Of a DNA stretch of 64,000 nt, positions 29,369 through 41,525 are shown in pieces. The translations under genes and the position numbers were made by a program. The notes under the pieces are model-generated. The model saw nothing but the letters and a program-made list of their open reading frames with translations, did no database searches and had not been told where the DNA came from. This stretch comes from Aplidium turbinatum (Eukaryota > Chordata > Ascidiacea > Aplousobranchia > Polyclinidae): contig OU964934.1 in assembly GCA_918807975.1 (NCBI GenBank), positions 16,120,001 through 16,184,000 of the forward strand. Reading direction: 5' to 3'. The stretch's first letter is position 1. Every line of letters begins with the position of its first letter.

Positions 29369-32300
29369 ATGCCGGAAGCAAGTGGAAAGCGAGCTTTCAA
29401 TGACATGGATTTTGAGCTAGGTTTGTTTCAATAAGATATGTTAAAATTTAGTATGACATTGACAAATAAGTTTCTGTTTCTTGAATGCCGCAACTCACTG
29501 CTTTTTCTTTCTTTTTTATAATGTATATAATACGAAGTTATTAGATTAAGTGAATAAAACACATATAAGACTGACTAGTAGTCAATTCTTGCTACAATCA
29601 GCTGCCGAGAAACTTATATAGTTAATTGGAATGTATGGTCTGAATGGCTAGCATAGAAGCTACATCGTTATGGTTAGCGAATCACAATTACTCGCTGTTC
29701 TAGTGAGTGCTCAGCCTTGTGCTTATAGACATGAAGAATGCTCCCTTTTTCATAATGTCCTCAAGGATAAGAGTTAAACTGACTGGTAAAGGCAGTGGTT
29801 GAATAGCCTTGGGACATGAATTAGTGGTGCGATACTGACAAGTCTGGCCTCATGGGTAAAACACGGTGTCTATGGCTGTCAATTACAAGCTACAGTATTT
29901 TTGTAAAAAGTTATGGTCTTGAGGTACGGTAATCGATAAATGTTTAAAAGTTCTACAGCCACTTCTTCCTTAGCTGTGCATTGCATCACTATAACCAAGT
30001 GCAACATATTTATTATTTTTGCTTATATATATATATCTCCAAATTTAGTCGAGTACAAGGAATGGAGGGAAAAGTTGCATCATGGATTGTGCTTGCCCAG
30101 AAAAGTGATAGATGAAGCTGGAAATGACAATTTTGATACTCTTACATTGTTGCAAAATGTTCAAGACTGGATAAGAACAAAAGTAAACAATTCGCCGGCA
30201 TACTTTCCAGGTAGAAGTTTGTTGGCACCAGCAATTCTGGTTACATTTGTGCATTTACTTTTTCAACTCTTTTAGTATTTAACTAAATTAATGTGATATT
30301 TATTTGTTTAGCTAATGCTTAGCAATAGTTTGAGATTCGCAGCGTTTATGTGATAACTGAATTATGTAATTATCTGTGAAGTAATTGCATTCCTATGGAT
30401 TTTCACCTACTGTGAAAATCCATAATACCTTAAATGGTTCATACATATAGCATAAAATCTTGCGATAGGCCACCGGTATAATTTTATCTGGTCGTCATCA
30501 TGTGAGCGTCTGGGGCCGAGGGTCTATCCTATCTGGTAAACGATACCATTTTACATCAAAGTAGCAGTGTACTATAAAAAGGGTTGGTATAATTCTGACA
30601 GTTTACCAGGGCTGTAATTATATTATTACTGCCAGTTTGCGTTTTGCCGATTACGACATTTTTCCGCTTTATTGCATATTTCAACGATATTTGTTTGGTG
30701 AAAAGTGCGTCAGAAAAAATAAATTTGTGATGCTATGTTATTGAAGTTAATGTTTCAGTTGAATTGTTTTTTTTTTAGAACAAGAGTATGTATTGCCTGT
30801 AGAGGAATGGCGACTTAATTTGTCAAGACATTTTCCAAATACCCCACTGCATGTGTATGAAAATGCAAATACAACATTTCCTAATGATGACTATGGTAAA
30901 TGGAGACATCTGGTTCTTCTCATATTGCGAAGTATGTCTACTATTTTGAATGATGTTGCAACTATTACAACATGCGCAGTTCGTATTGTTACTAGTATAT
31001 GCTATATAAATTTGCATCTGATGTCTGCTCCAGCATGAAACTACAGTTATGGTTAAATTTCTTTACCAATGGGCTATGCATATTTGAGCTATGAACAGTT
31101 ATAGTTTCCACAACATGTTGTTTAAACATTTTATCTGTCATTAGCTCAACTCTATGGACTGCAGAAAGGCGGCCAGTCTGAAAGAAGTGCACAACTAAAG
31201 CATGCTCTGCAGTTCAATAAAGTGCATTTACTATAAAATGGTGAAATATGAAGTATTTTATCTAAAAAACGGAATATTAGCACAATTTTTTTCTTCTTTG
31301 GAACAGAACATATTGAAAAGTTCAAACCTACCGAACAGGGAGGATCTGATTCTGATTTCACTAAACAGTTGGATGTGTACGAACCTGGATCTCAAAGTTC
31401 TAAACGCAGCTCTTCCCCTCCGTTAAGTACTGGAAAATCGATTGGAAACTTCAAACCAATGTCGACAGACTTCTTTGTAAGTTAAGTAGGCGAATATAAC
31501 TACCTTGACTGCGCACTTGGAATCTAAGTTTGATTACTGATTAGGCTAGGCATGACGTAATCATTTCAATCTGACCTTAACCTTTAGTGCATTCTGTTGA
31601 AAAATTTGTAACTACTTTAAATTATGCTTTAATAAAACAAAAGTCTATCACCCTTGTTATGATTTTTTTACTCATTTCACAACCTTCTACAAAGTTCTGT
31701 CTATAATTATCTTACCCAAGGACCCAGCTCCTGTTGCTTTGCTGCATCGACTATGTCTGTGGTTTATTAAACGCAAATTTTGTACATATGTCATATCATA
31801 GCTGCAGACAGTGCACACCGTTTCGACCTCTCGGTCTCATCAGTGCAGTAGTTACACTGGAATGGCCATGGAGATATATACCTCCATGTGACATTTTCCC
31901 ATTTGTGGTAACCAAAAATGGTACTACTGCCAACCTTGCCAAAGTGCTCAAACTGCAAGCAAATCATATATATATAATTGTCCTGGTTTGTTTAATTTAT
32001 TTCATTGTTCATATTAACTCATAATTCTACAACTTTCCGAATTTTCCGATTGTTTTTATAATTTACTGCATGAAACTACGGTAATTTATCATTTATCCAG
32101 AAAACCGAAGATTTTGAGAGCGTACAGAAGAAATTCACGGGTTGCTCGTTCTTACAACTCCATGGTGGACAATTGTCTGGCAAAACTTACTACGTCCATG
32201 GTCTTTTGCGCAGCTACAGCAAGACAACTTCAAATGGTGCTCGCCCTGACTTAATTTGGTATTTTGATTGTGATCGAAATGAGTTTTCTTTCGATGACGA

Positions 32301-34803
32301 ATTTGAGAATATTGCAAACTACCTGATAGAGAAGAAACTAATATCATCAGAAGAATTTGAAAACCAGAAAAAAGATTCCACCAAAGTAGATAGAAGCGTG
32401 TTAGAGCTGTTGCAAATAAAAAAGATTAACACAGTTTTTGCTTTTGAAAATATGAGCGACTTTGGACAAGCCGTTCGGGAAATCATCTCTACTCTTGTAA
32501 ACTTTGAAGACAGCTTAACAATAAAAGTCATCTTTACGACACGAAGAGGTAAGGATTCAGTTTATGACCAGACGAGCGCGGAACATATCCCAGGATTGGT
32601 AAAATGGCCTGTTAGAACTTACACAGATGAAGAAGCTGCACATTATTTAGTATTAGATGGGCCGTCTGAAATTGTCTGTTATCGCTACAACGCTGATGAT
32701 AGAAAGATTGGTTCTGAAAAACTTTTGAACCCAGTTGATGCCAAAAAGGTGGCAAGTTATTTCCACAACAATCCAGGATGTCTTAGAGCAGCAAAAATAT
32801 ACTGCTTGACAAGACGTATCACCTTCAAGCAGTACTTAGAATCAATGGAAGAAAAGCCAAGCCGTGATCTCGTGTTGCAAAGTGAGGCAGAAATTATGCA
32901 AAGCCATGACCCAGAAAATGTAAAAGCATTTCAAGTGTTGCGAAACTTGACGTCATTTGATAGCAGTTGCACTGCGGCCACGAAGAGAATGGAAAAAGTG
33001 TTGAATGTGCTGTCGTTTGTCAATCACGAAGACATAGCAGTTCATCTAATTGGAAAAATATGCCAGCTAATTCGTCCAAATCACGCGCAGCTAAGCGCAA
33101 CAGAAAACTTCGAACTAAATCGCAGCGAGGCATCGGATGTCGTATACCGTATGGAAGAAGTGCTTTCATTTGAACATAAATCAAACATCAACTACCCAAA
33201 CGGCGTCGTAACTGTTCCCAAAGCATATTTTGATGCTTTGAGGGAAGATCCTAAAAACGGTGGAGAAAATTTGAAGATAGTTTTAGAAGCAATGGCAAAG
33301 ATGGCCAGCAAAGATAACACTGAAAGGACTGCGAACATGAGGCTTTTGTTGCTTCGCCCTCACATCGATGAATTATCGAAACATGCCAACAAGTTTCTTC
33401 GAGCGAATTTCAATGTTAAAGACAAGAAGAAAGACAGCTTCAAAGTAGCGATGCTTGTATGTAGATTATTCGAACTGTTAGCCCAAGCATATGTGCAGGG
33501 CAGAATGAAAATGACATCTATCACTTCACTTCAAATGTTAATCGAAGCAGCTGGTTTGGTCTGGGAAGTAGTGACTGCTTACAAGAAATCGAAGTTTTCC
33601 ACTATGACATGTGGCTTTCGACGTCAAAAAGTTGAAGATGCTCTTGAGTACACCGAAGGAAAAAACCCCGAGGAACAAGGGGCTCGCATTGCTGAAATTT
33701 GCTCAAAAGCTGGACGTAAAGTTGGCGCAGAAACGCTAATGGATTATTGGATAGCTTCCACATCTTTTAACAAGAAAAACGTACAAGATTTTGTTCAAAA
33801 TGCCGCTGAGATGATGAATGGAAATGAAGAAGAGGCAAAGAAAAAATTAAAAAACATCAAAACTTTGAGTGAGAAAGCGTTACCGTGTCAACCGTCCGAC
33901 ATCCAGGTTCTAAGGGAGACTGGGAACTTGCTGACAGAAGAGCAACTGCAAGACAGTTTTTTTGCCGAGCGACTTTCGAGCATCTTTCACACTTTGGGAA
34001 GACAGGTGCTTTATCTCCAAAACGACCTGCCAGAAACAGATCAAAAAATGTGTCAATATTACACTGATCTAGCACACTACATTGCAAAAGCCACTCGTGA
34101 GAAGACAGGTGTTGGATTGCTCAACGAGTACATTACAATAGCAAATGCTAAAGTTCCAAGAATGTTGCAAAATCAGACGAATGAAACAAGCGCCGAAAGA
34201 AAATTGCGTTTGCAGGAAGGATATCGTCTCAGCAAAGAGCTTCTCAATGTCACATTCAAGTATTATGAAAATGCATGTTTCCGGTTGGTCAAAGATACAG
34301 GTTACACCAAGCTGAACGCATACAAGTATATGGTAAAAGCTAACACCAAAATAATCAAAGAGAGCAGCGCTACATTGCCGGAAAGTGCTTTTGCTGAATG
34401 CAGAAAAATGTTGAAACTGGCTAAAAACAATTCTTCGTTAGATATGTCTCCTCATTGCATCATCAATGCTGCGAGATTCTTTGCTGCTGCAGGTCACTTC
34501 GATGAGGCGTTTCAAGCGTACACTGATGGGTTTGAATACAGGAATGAAGAAAGTAACGATTTGTCAGGGATGATCCATTCACGTGACTGGAGGCCCAATT
34601 CATGTGCATGGGCTTTTCACAATTTCTGTAAGACAGTCGACGCCTATTCATCAACACAAGAAGAGTGCAGCCAAGAGGTACAAAAGAAACGTGCTCAAGC
34701 ATACAAATACTGTCAACAGGTTCTAAAATTGGGTAACATTGATAAGGAATGGCAAGGCCGAATGGAGAGTTGGTCTCAAAAGTTCAAAACTGGACCAAAC
34801 TGA
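29369..34803 (+). CDS. STAND/NB-ARC-type NTPase with TPR-like C-terminus, 5 exons
   Basis: Spliced CDS: 29369-29420, 30049-30210, 30779-30895, 31307-31476, 32101-34803. The lengths total 3204 nt, or 1067 aa, with GT-AG junctions all in frame. Residues 1-167 are an unrecognised domain ending in a Ser/Pro-rich linker. A Walker A motif, GGQLSGKT, lies at 189-196. A Walker B-like strand, TVFAFENMSD, lies at 278-287, and a sensor-like strand, KVIFTTRR, at 309-316. A GxP-like NNPGCLRAA follows and then a winged-helix-like segment: the NB-ARC order. The C-terminal 600 residues are helical, and the last 200 (AARFFAAAGHFDEAFQAYTDGF) are TPR-like. STAND proteins are nucleotide switches in immunity, cell death or signalling; which role applies here is unknown. 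The Walker B acidic residues are unusual (E, not DD). The last exon alone codes for 900 residues. Confidence 0.82.
31821..31843 (-). ncRNA. Hammerhead-like ribozyme core in STAND intron 4
   Basis: On the minus strand, CTGATGA, then a 4-bp stem II (GACC, loop GAGA, GGTC), then GAAAC, and then GGTGTGC. This is the hammerhead core order and matches the phrase seen in Penelope-like terminal repeats. No retroelement coding sequence is seen beside it and no clear stem III partner, so it is probably a remnant. Confidence 0.45.
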
Positions 34804-35841
34804 ATGCCTGATGTTTGCTTTATCGGACTACGACTTTGCAGTTTTACATGTAGCATTGCTTTCTACAGCTCATCCTTACTGGTTGATAAATCATTGTTGT
34901 CTCAGAGTGTACGAATTTTTTTTTTGATTTAAAGTTTTTTAACTGAAATATAATTTTCTTTAAGAACTATTTGCTTGTAGTATCAATTCGGATGTTTCAT
35001 TTATTACAAATGCATATTGTAGTTACCAATTTTGGTTAGTCTAGAATTGTGAAATAATGTCATAAATAGTTTTCATATATTCCAGAAATTGTTCCAACAT
35101 TTAATTTTTAGTTTTCTTAATATTAATTGCAATACAGCACTTATGAATTTTAATGTACTTGTAAGCGAATGTTGACAAAAGAAGAATACAATGTATTTTT
35201 TTTTAGATATTTCATAAAAGCTGGTGCAGAGGTTTAGTAGCCTGTGTTCTTAATATTTTTTATCAACGCTTTTTGTTTTTACTTTTTTGTATATTTACTG
35301 GCATGAAGAAGTTATTCCCCCTTCTTCATCTTGACTCATGATTTTGATAAAATCGATCAGCCATGCCAATACATGTTTGGTTCGTGTGGGATGCAGAAAT
35401 AAGCCTGGCAGTATTTCACCGACATCTTGTCCACTGTTTTCGACATTCTAATCACTGTATTGTTTTAAAAGAAATCTGAAACATTGGGTTACAAATTTTG
35501 ATTTTTCCCCTTAAATTTGATGTGGAATGACTCACAGATTTTAGCTTAGATTTATAGTATGCTATGAATTCCTGGGTTTTAGGCAAGCTTTTTAGCATAG
35601 ATTCATAGTATGCTATGAATTCCTGAGTTTTAGGCAGCATCTTGACTGGTTAACCGCAATGTCGTTCGGTGCTGCTAGACCTTTCTATTGCTATATTTTG
35701 ATTTTTATGCAATTGTGTTTCTTTTTCTCGACTCATATTAGGAAGGCAAATAAAACAACCATATCTCTCCCTTTTAACTGATGCTCACTTATATCTTGCG
35801 TTTGTATTTACAGCTTGTGTGATTATGAGTTTCTATAGCGT
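34804..35841. other. 3' flank of the STAND gene
   Basis: AT-rich. A tandem duplication of about 60 bp lies at 35535-35637 (marker ATAGTATGCTATGAATTCCT). AATAAA at 35749-35754 is a candidate poly(A) signal, which would give a 3' UTR of about 950 nt. No other gene is seen. Confidence 0.4.
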
Positions 35842-36110
35842 TGGGATGGCGCAGCGGGTAAGGCGCCCGCTTTCCAATTATGTAATCCTGGTTCGACTCC
35901 CGGCTGATGCTAGTTGTTGACAAACACCGCTCACCTCTACCCAGGGTGTAATAAATTGGGTGGGCGTAGTTGCTAAAGTAAAGGCGGTCGAGAGAAAGGA
36001 ACTGGCCACCCCTACTCTCGTTAGTGCCGAAGGCTTAGAATAATGAGAACCTTATCTTCTCATCCCCCGATGCTTGGATTCAAGTATGGGACTCACCTTT
36101 TTAGACTCTA
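35842..36110 (+). mobile_element. tRNA-derived SINE
   Basis: The head has pol III promoter boxes: an A-box-like TGGCGCAGCGGGTAAGGCG at 35850 and a B-box GGTTCGACTCC at 35891. The acceptor-stem pairing is poor, so it is not a working tRNA. The body (CACCTCTACCCAGGGTG, then GGAACTGGCCACCCC and TAGTGCCGAAGGCTT) is unrelated to tRNA. The 3' boundary is uncertain. Confidence 0.75.
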
Positions 36111-36776
36111 AGATTGTCTAAGAACTATTAAAGTTCGTGTAATGTTCGTTTTCGTAGTTCACCGTGTAATCTTGTGTTGTTCTGATTTCTTTGTGCTTTG
36201 ACCTTAAATTGCCTTGTTTCCTTGGACAAGGAAATGTTTTCAACTAAAAATGGGCAATTGCGTTTTAGGATATCGGCGCTCAGGAATTTTGTTAAATGCA
36301 TATAGCCTATCCTGATTCCGGCATTGTTCATTTCTTGTTTGACTGAAAATTGTATTCTTTTTTATCATTGACTTAGTAGTTATTTTATCGCTATCGATGT
36401 GTACTTTAGTGTATTGGGAAAGTAAAGTAACCGATGTCCCATCTCATCTGATTTCGACTTTGGAAAGTTGTCCGGTTAGTAAAGGAGTGGCCCAGATCAA
36501 CGACATGTTACAATAGGGTGGAAATTTGCAAACGTGGATCCGTTAGCGTTAAGAATACCTTCTCCAAACCCAGTGCTTTTATATATTTTTTATATGTAGT
36601 TATAACAACTTGCTCTTCAGTGGTAGTTCTCACTTTAAAAGGAGTTAAGAATCCAAAGGTTTTTAGTCTTCTGGAAACTAGCCCATAGGCTAGTAAGCTG
36701 ATCAAACTTTGCTGCAATTGAGTACAACCTAACTCTAGATTTTTGTTCAGAAATGTTGTTTTTGTAAATTTAGTAT
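36111..36776. other. Unassigned sequence before the nest
   Basis: No gene or element recognised. It ends with the target duplication of the outer MITE. Confidence 0.4.
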
Positions 36777-37438
36777 ATTGTAATCAGGGATATCTAAAGG
36801 GGATACGAAGGCTTTATTACGTCTGACAATAGAAGGGCTTTTGTTTATCGTGAAATGACAATTGGCACCGATAGTAGTTTAATAAATCTTGTTATGATAA
36901 CTTGCATTGCCAGGGGCGGCTCGCTAGTGTGTGCTGCGGTGCTGCAGCACTCCCACAAAAATTTTCACGAAACGTTTCTCGAGTATCTTAGCGTTTCTTC
37001 AGCCCAAAATGTAGTTTATGTTTTCTGTTCACAGAATTGCTGACTGTGTAAATTATATTTGGCAACTCTGCGTGCTGTAAAATATTTTGCGCAAGGTTAC
37101 AATAAAACAAACACTCGATCGTGACGTCAACGAGCCGCGTGTTTTTTTGAGTTGCCTGTACAAACGAACAGCAAACGCAGGCCCGTAACTAGCTTGGAGC
37201 ACTAGGGGGGGCAATAAGTATTCTAAAGGGGGCTCAACTTTTACCTTCCGTATCATGTACGAAAACGACGTTTGTACCAGTGGCGTAGCTAGGGAATGTG
37301 CCGCCCGGGGCGGATTCAGATTTTGCCGCCCCTTCAAGAAAAAGCATGTGAAAATGAAATGCGTTTATTTATCAGCACTGCAATACGCAACGTGCTATTT
37401 TCAATTTGCGGTGTAAAGTCAGACGAACGTACCATTAT

Positions 37439-39235
37439 CAGTAGCGTAGCCAGGAATTGTGAAAGGGAGAGGTTTTGACGGCCGGCGGACGAAGCCCGAC
37501 GGCGTACTCGGCGAAGGACACTTATCGGCTGGGGGGCCTCCCCCAGAAATTTTTGAAAAATTACTTTGAATTTGGTGCATTCTGAGAGCATTTTCAACAA
37601 AAATGTGGGTATGAATATTCCTGTAAAATGGTGCTGTCCGGTGGCATAGCAAAAGAATAAGATCATGTTTTCTTCGGCATTTTTCGAAAATAAAGCTGAA
37701 GTCTTTATGTTTTCTTGTTGCTAATTCCTGACTGAGATATTTGAATGTTTGGTATTGGCAAAACTAGCTCTTTTAATGCAGTTTCGTTTAAAATTAGGCA
37801 AACTTTTTCTTAGAGAAACAAAGGTTGATTGCTTTTTTTTGCGAAGTTATTACAGTTTTCAATTTTCTCCTTAGTTGATCCAAAAAACGATCTTATTACT
37901 TTTATGTTTTAAAGTTAACCCGAAGTTTAAAAAATGTAACGTCATAGACGTCATACATCTTAATGAGTGTCAGACAAAAAGCTTTGAGACAAAGAAGTTA
38001 CTTTATTTCTGATATATTCAAGTTTTGTATAACGAATCACTGGAATCGGGTATAGTCTGTAAAAGGTTAGTGCATGGCCACCTAAAGATATGGCCTGATT
38101 TGTCACATTTTGCAGAAATTTCCAGGTTTTTCAAATTTTGGGCGAACGTTTGAACAAATTTTTCTAAAAATTAGATTTTTACGCTTTCTTTATTCTTTTC
38201 CCCAGATGACACAACAGGTTTTAACATTCTCATATGTTGAAAAACAAAGAAAATTTGATTTCGAAGATTTTAGTCAGACTGTTAATTTTCAATAACAGTC
38301 TGATTTTGCGTTTTTCAACTTACTTTTTCTCGTTTTCTACTGCTTCTCCAAGGCAACAAAAAAGTTTTATGTCATTAGGAAACCGCAAAAAGTAAAAACA
38401 TTTCAAAAAATGTCGGTCAAGCACTAGCAGTAGGCTAGCTGTAATCAAAATCTGCAAAATGTGACAAATCAGGCCGCAGTGCAATTTTTCACAGCTGTAG
38501 ATATTGCGGTGTTTCCATCGACTGCACGAGTTAGCTGGATACCATGGATACTGAACAGTTGTAGAGCGGTCACACCCTGCTATAGCCTATGAATTATGAA
38601 AGGTCATTCGAATTATAAAGCATAATATGACACACAAGTTCTTACTCATTTTAAAAGATAAAGCACCAGAATTGCTTAATCATGCTTACAGCTAACAGCT
38701 ATGAAAAATTCATCAACACAAGCAATAAGAATGCAAAAAATCATTGATACTGATGAAACTAAAGGGAAAAAGGAAGTCGACGAACCTTTTCACACATCTT
38801 GTTAATGACATCCTCGACAGTTGGGACCAATTTTCTATACAGATTAAGCAAAGCCAAACCGTTTAATCGGTTTTCAGAGGTTGAATTTCTTAAATAAGTT
38901 TAAGTCTTCGAAGAGCAGAAAAAGATCTTTCATTGGTGCAAGTGGTAGGCTAACTGGAAGAGTAGCCAGAATGCGGAGTAAAATATTAATGTTTGGAAGC
39001 GTTGACTGCGGGCAAAATGGCAATGCACTTACAGCACTTTTTGGCAAGCTGGTTCGGGAAGAATTGAAAAGACATCGATGCCACATATACGCAGTTCAGA
39101 TATAATAGCAAGGGCGTTTATACACGGCAGATCTGCTTCGTAAAATTCAAAGAGTGATTCATTTTTCTCCATTTAGTTTTTCTCAAAAGGGGGGGTTGAA
39201 ACCCCCAACCCTCCCCCCCTTTGGCTACGCCACTG
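37439..39235 (-). mobile_element. Nest level 5a: hAT element with transposase tail
   Basis: Ends CAGTAGCGTAGCCAGG and TTTGGCTACGCCACTG; duplication ACCATTAT (37431-37438) versus ACCACTAT (39236-39243), one mismatch. The minus strand at about 38800-39090 has a decayed dimerisation-region remnant (LLRILATLPVS, family pattern LATLPVSTATxERSFS), so it derives from a DUF4371-type hAT. The 5' subterminal segment is related to 58838-58990. A 25-bp inverted repeat lies inside at 38092-38116 and 38451-38475. Confidence 0.85.
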
Positions 39236-39455
39236 ACCACTATAATTTAGTAATATACTGAATGCAAAAGCACAAAAACTGCTGCAGAATTAAAATAATC
39301 AATTTGTAACCTTTTACAAGGCTACCCAAATTTGAAGAGCATGTTTCCGCCTCTGCTTAATAAAGGCTTGTAGGAATTTTGTAACGTATTAAAAACATAA
39401 CGGCAGAAAAATTCATGAAAATTTGAAACGTTTTTAGATATTTAAGATGTTTTGA

Positions 39456-40259
39456 CAGGGCCGGATTTAGCAGTAGGCAGAGACTCAGGGGCGCCGGAAC
39501 GATTTTTGACTGGGGGGGCAAGATTACGAAAAAAGGGCACTTTTGTTTACTAAAGAGGCAATTTTTTTTCAAGTTTTAAGATAAAATATAGCGATAATGA
39601 TAATCCGGTATACAAAGAAGGGCACCATGCTATGTTATAGTGATGTAACCTACTGTCAAGCCTTAAAGCAGCCTGCGGCCATGGCCGCTAAGTAGTGCTT
39701 AAATGAACCGCCGGTGCTACCTCCTCAATCGGCCAAGTTTGGCCGCCGGTCTCTTCTAGCCAATTATTTAATTTCGCAATAGAATGATCGTGGATTAACT
39801 GTCGAACATATGTAGTATCAAAGAGTGACGCAAAATTAGGTCAGCGCGTCATAATCGCCACTGTTGCATTGTGCGGGGAATATTTGTTATTAATGGAATA
39901 TATCCATTATCCATCTGCGATCGCCAGCGCTGTAAGTCTTGTTTGTAATTCCCGACGTTTATTTTAACAAAGTCTTAATCCGAAGTGCTAATTTACATCG
40001 ACTGGCAATATTGTCGTTTTTATGTCGATTCGATGTTGTCGGACATTGAACCGTTGTTAAAAAGGAGAACTTCACCCTCGATTTTAAACAATAGTTCATT
40101 ATACAATGACATTCATTGATGTATTCAAATAAACAGTGCAAATAACTTTTTTGTAAGGAATTGAAAATATAAATCATAGCGCACCATCGAAAAAATTTTT
40201 TTGGGGGGCGGCACTTTTCGTATCTACCTAGGGCAGCGCTTAGGCTAAATCCGGCCCTG
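39456..40259. mobile_element. Nest level 5b: hAT MITE
   Basis: TIRs CAGGGCCGGATTTAG and CTAAATCCGGCCCTG, with a perfect 8-bp duplication TGTTTTGA (39448-39455 and 40260-40267). Its interior (39487 to about 40066) is an inverted partial copy of the element at 41526-42937. Confidence 0.92.
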
Positions 40260-40412
40260 TGTTTTGAATGTTGCCATTCTGTTTGCTTATATTTTTCGTG
40301 TACTTTTGCATTATCAAAAAAAAACGTCCTGTCTGAAAGTGCCGCCCCCCAGACGTGCCGCCCGGGGCGGTCCGCCCCCCCCCCCCCCCCTAGCTACGCC
40401 ACTGGTTTGTAC

Positions 40413-41525
40413 ACACTGTGGGCATATTTACGCAAAAACATTAAATTAATCGTAATACAGCGTTTACATTAGCATAGATAATAATCATAGAATTAGCAGC
40501 GTGTACTGGCATTATAGAGTCAATTGCATGCTGTAGCTTAAACAGTTATAATGACGACAGCATAGAAATTGAGAAGCAAAATCATTTTTAAAGCATCCGA
40601 CCACCAACTAGTGATAAAATGGCTAAAAGTGGCATAGAAATCGCAGCGAAATTTATGATTTTGTAGTTGATTCTTTTGTTAGTTAATCCATTGCCTTTCA
40701 TGAACTTTGAGTTCGTTTTAGTTTATTTACATTTTCTTCTAATGCACAGGCGCACAGCATAAATCACGCAAAATATACTAGGCCTATATGTAGAAAATAG
40801 GCATTGAACTATGATCAAATAGGGCTGCAGCCGCTGTACCTGTCACGCATCGTTTTGTAAATAATTAATCGTAGGCTACAATGCACCTCAGTTTTTCTAG
40901 TGCAGAATCAACAATCATCTCTTCAAAATCAATCCTTTAATGATAATAGTGAGAATCTATTTCACACCATCAGTGAAATGTATCCTCGCCATAGATAGGA
41001 TAGGTCCTAAGTTACAACAGAAGGCGTGGATGAGCTTCACTGAATCTATTAACAAAAACGTCCATGTCTATTTTTTCGGTCAGCCAGGAACATAGACCTG
41101 CGTGTAGGCTTGTCTATCCGAGATAAGACCGAGAAGCCACTCTCACAAACGGCACTACTGGACCCGAATGATGCCACAGTAGCGGCAAGCTTATATACAT
41201 TCAGGAATGCCAGTCGGTGATTGTACAGTTCTTTCATTACTATATTGGAATCCTGGTGTTCTGCAACTTCCACATGGTCATGTAGGAACTTTTTTGCGAC
41301 TTGCAATTTCGCCTCTGATGGAATATCTTCAGTTTCGTATATAGTGGAATGAGCGATTTACGGTGCAAAAAGTTTTCATTTTTTCTTGAAAGGGCACGAA
41401 TTAACAGATGTGTAAAACCATGAATTGTCTGCCAATCTGACTTTCAAACTGCCAGTATAGAAGCATACCTAGGACGCAAATGCCAAGGTGGTTGTCCGGT
41501 ACTTTATTAACGCTTAGTGGCAATT
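40413..41525 (-). pseudogene. hAT transposase C-terminal domain (level 3)
   Basis: On the minus strand, about 41310 down to 41030 encodes KLAATVASFGSSSAVCESGFSV and LSRIDKPTRRSM, the hAT family C-terminal dimerisation region. The continuation (MDVFVNRFSEAHP in related proteins) is found in another frame near 41040-41075, so a small frameshift separates them. The rest of the interval has no recognisable coding sequence. Confidence 0.7.

Larger units (their letters stand above)
37278..40404. mobile_element. Nest level 4a: hAT element
   Basis: The TIRs CAGTGGCGTAGCTAGGG and its counterpart TAGCTACGCCACTG, with a perfect 8-bp duplication GTTTGTAC (37270-37277 and 40405-40412). Both ends carry GCCGCCCGGGGCGG. 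It holds two further insertions (37439-39235 and 39456-40259). Confidence 0.92.

Noticed and set aside
35842-35915. Functional tRNA gene
   Set aside because: Acceptor stem pairs poorly and the sequence continues into a SINE body.
39959-40177. 72-codon minus-strand ORF
   Set aside because: Within a captured non-coding hAT segment that is also present, without this ORF, at 42326.
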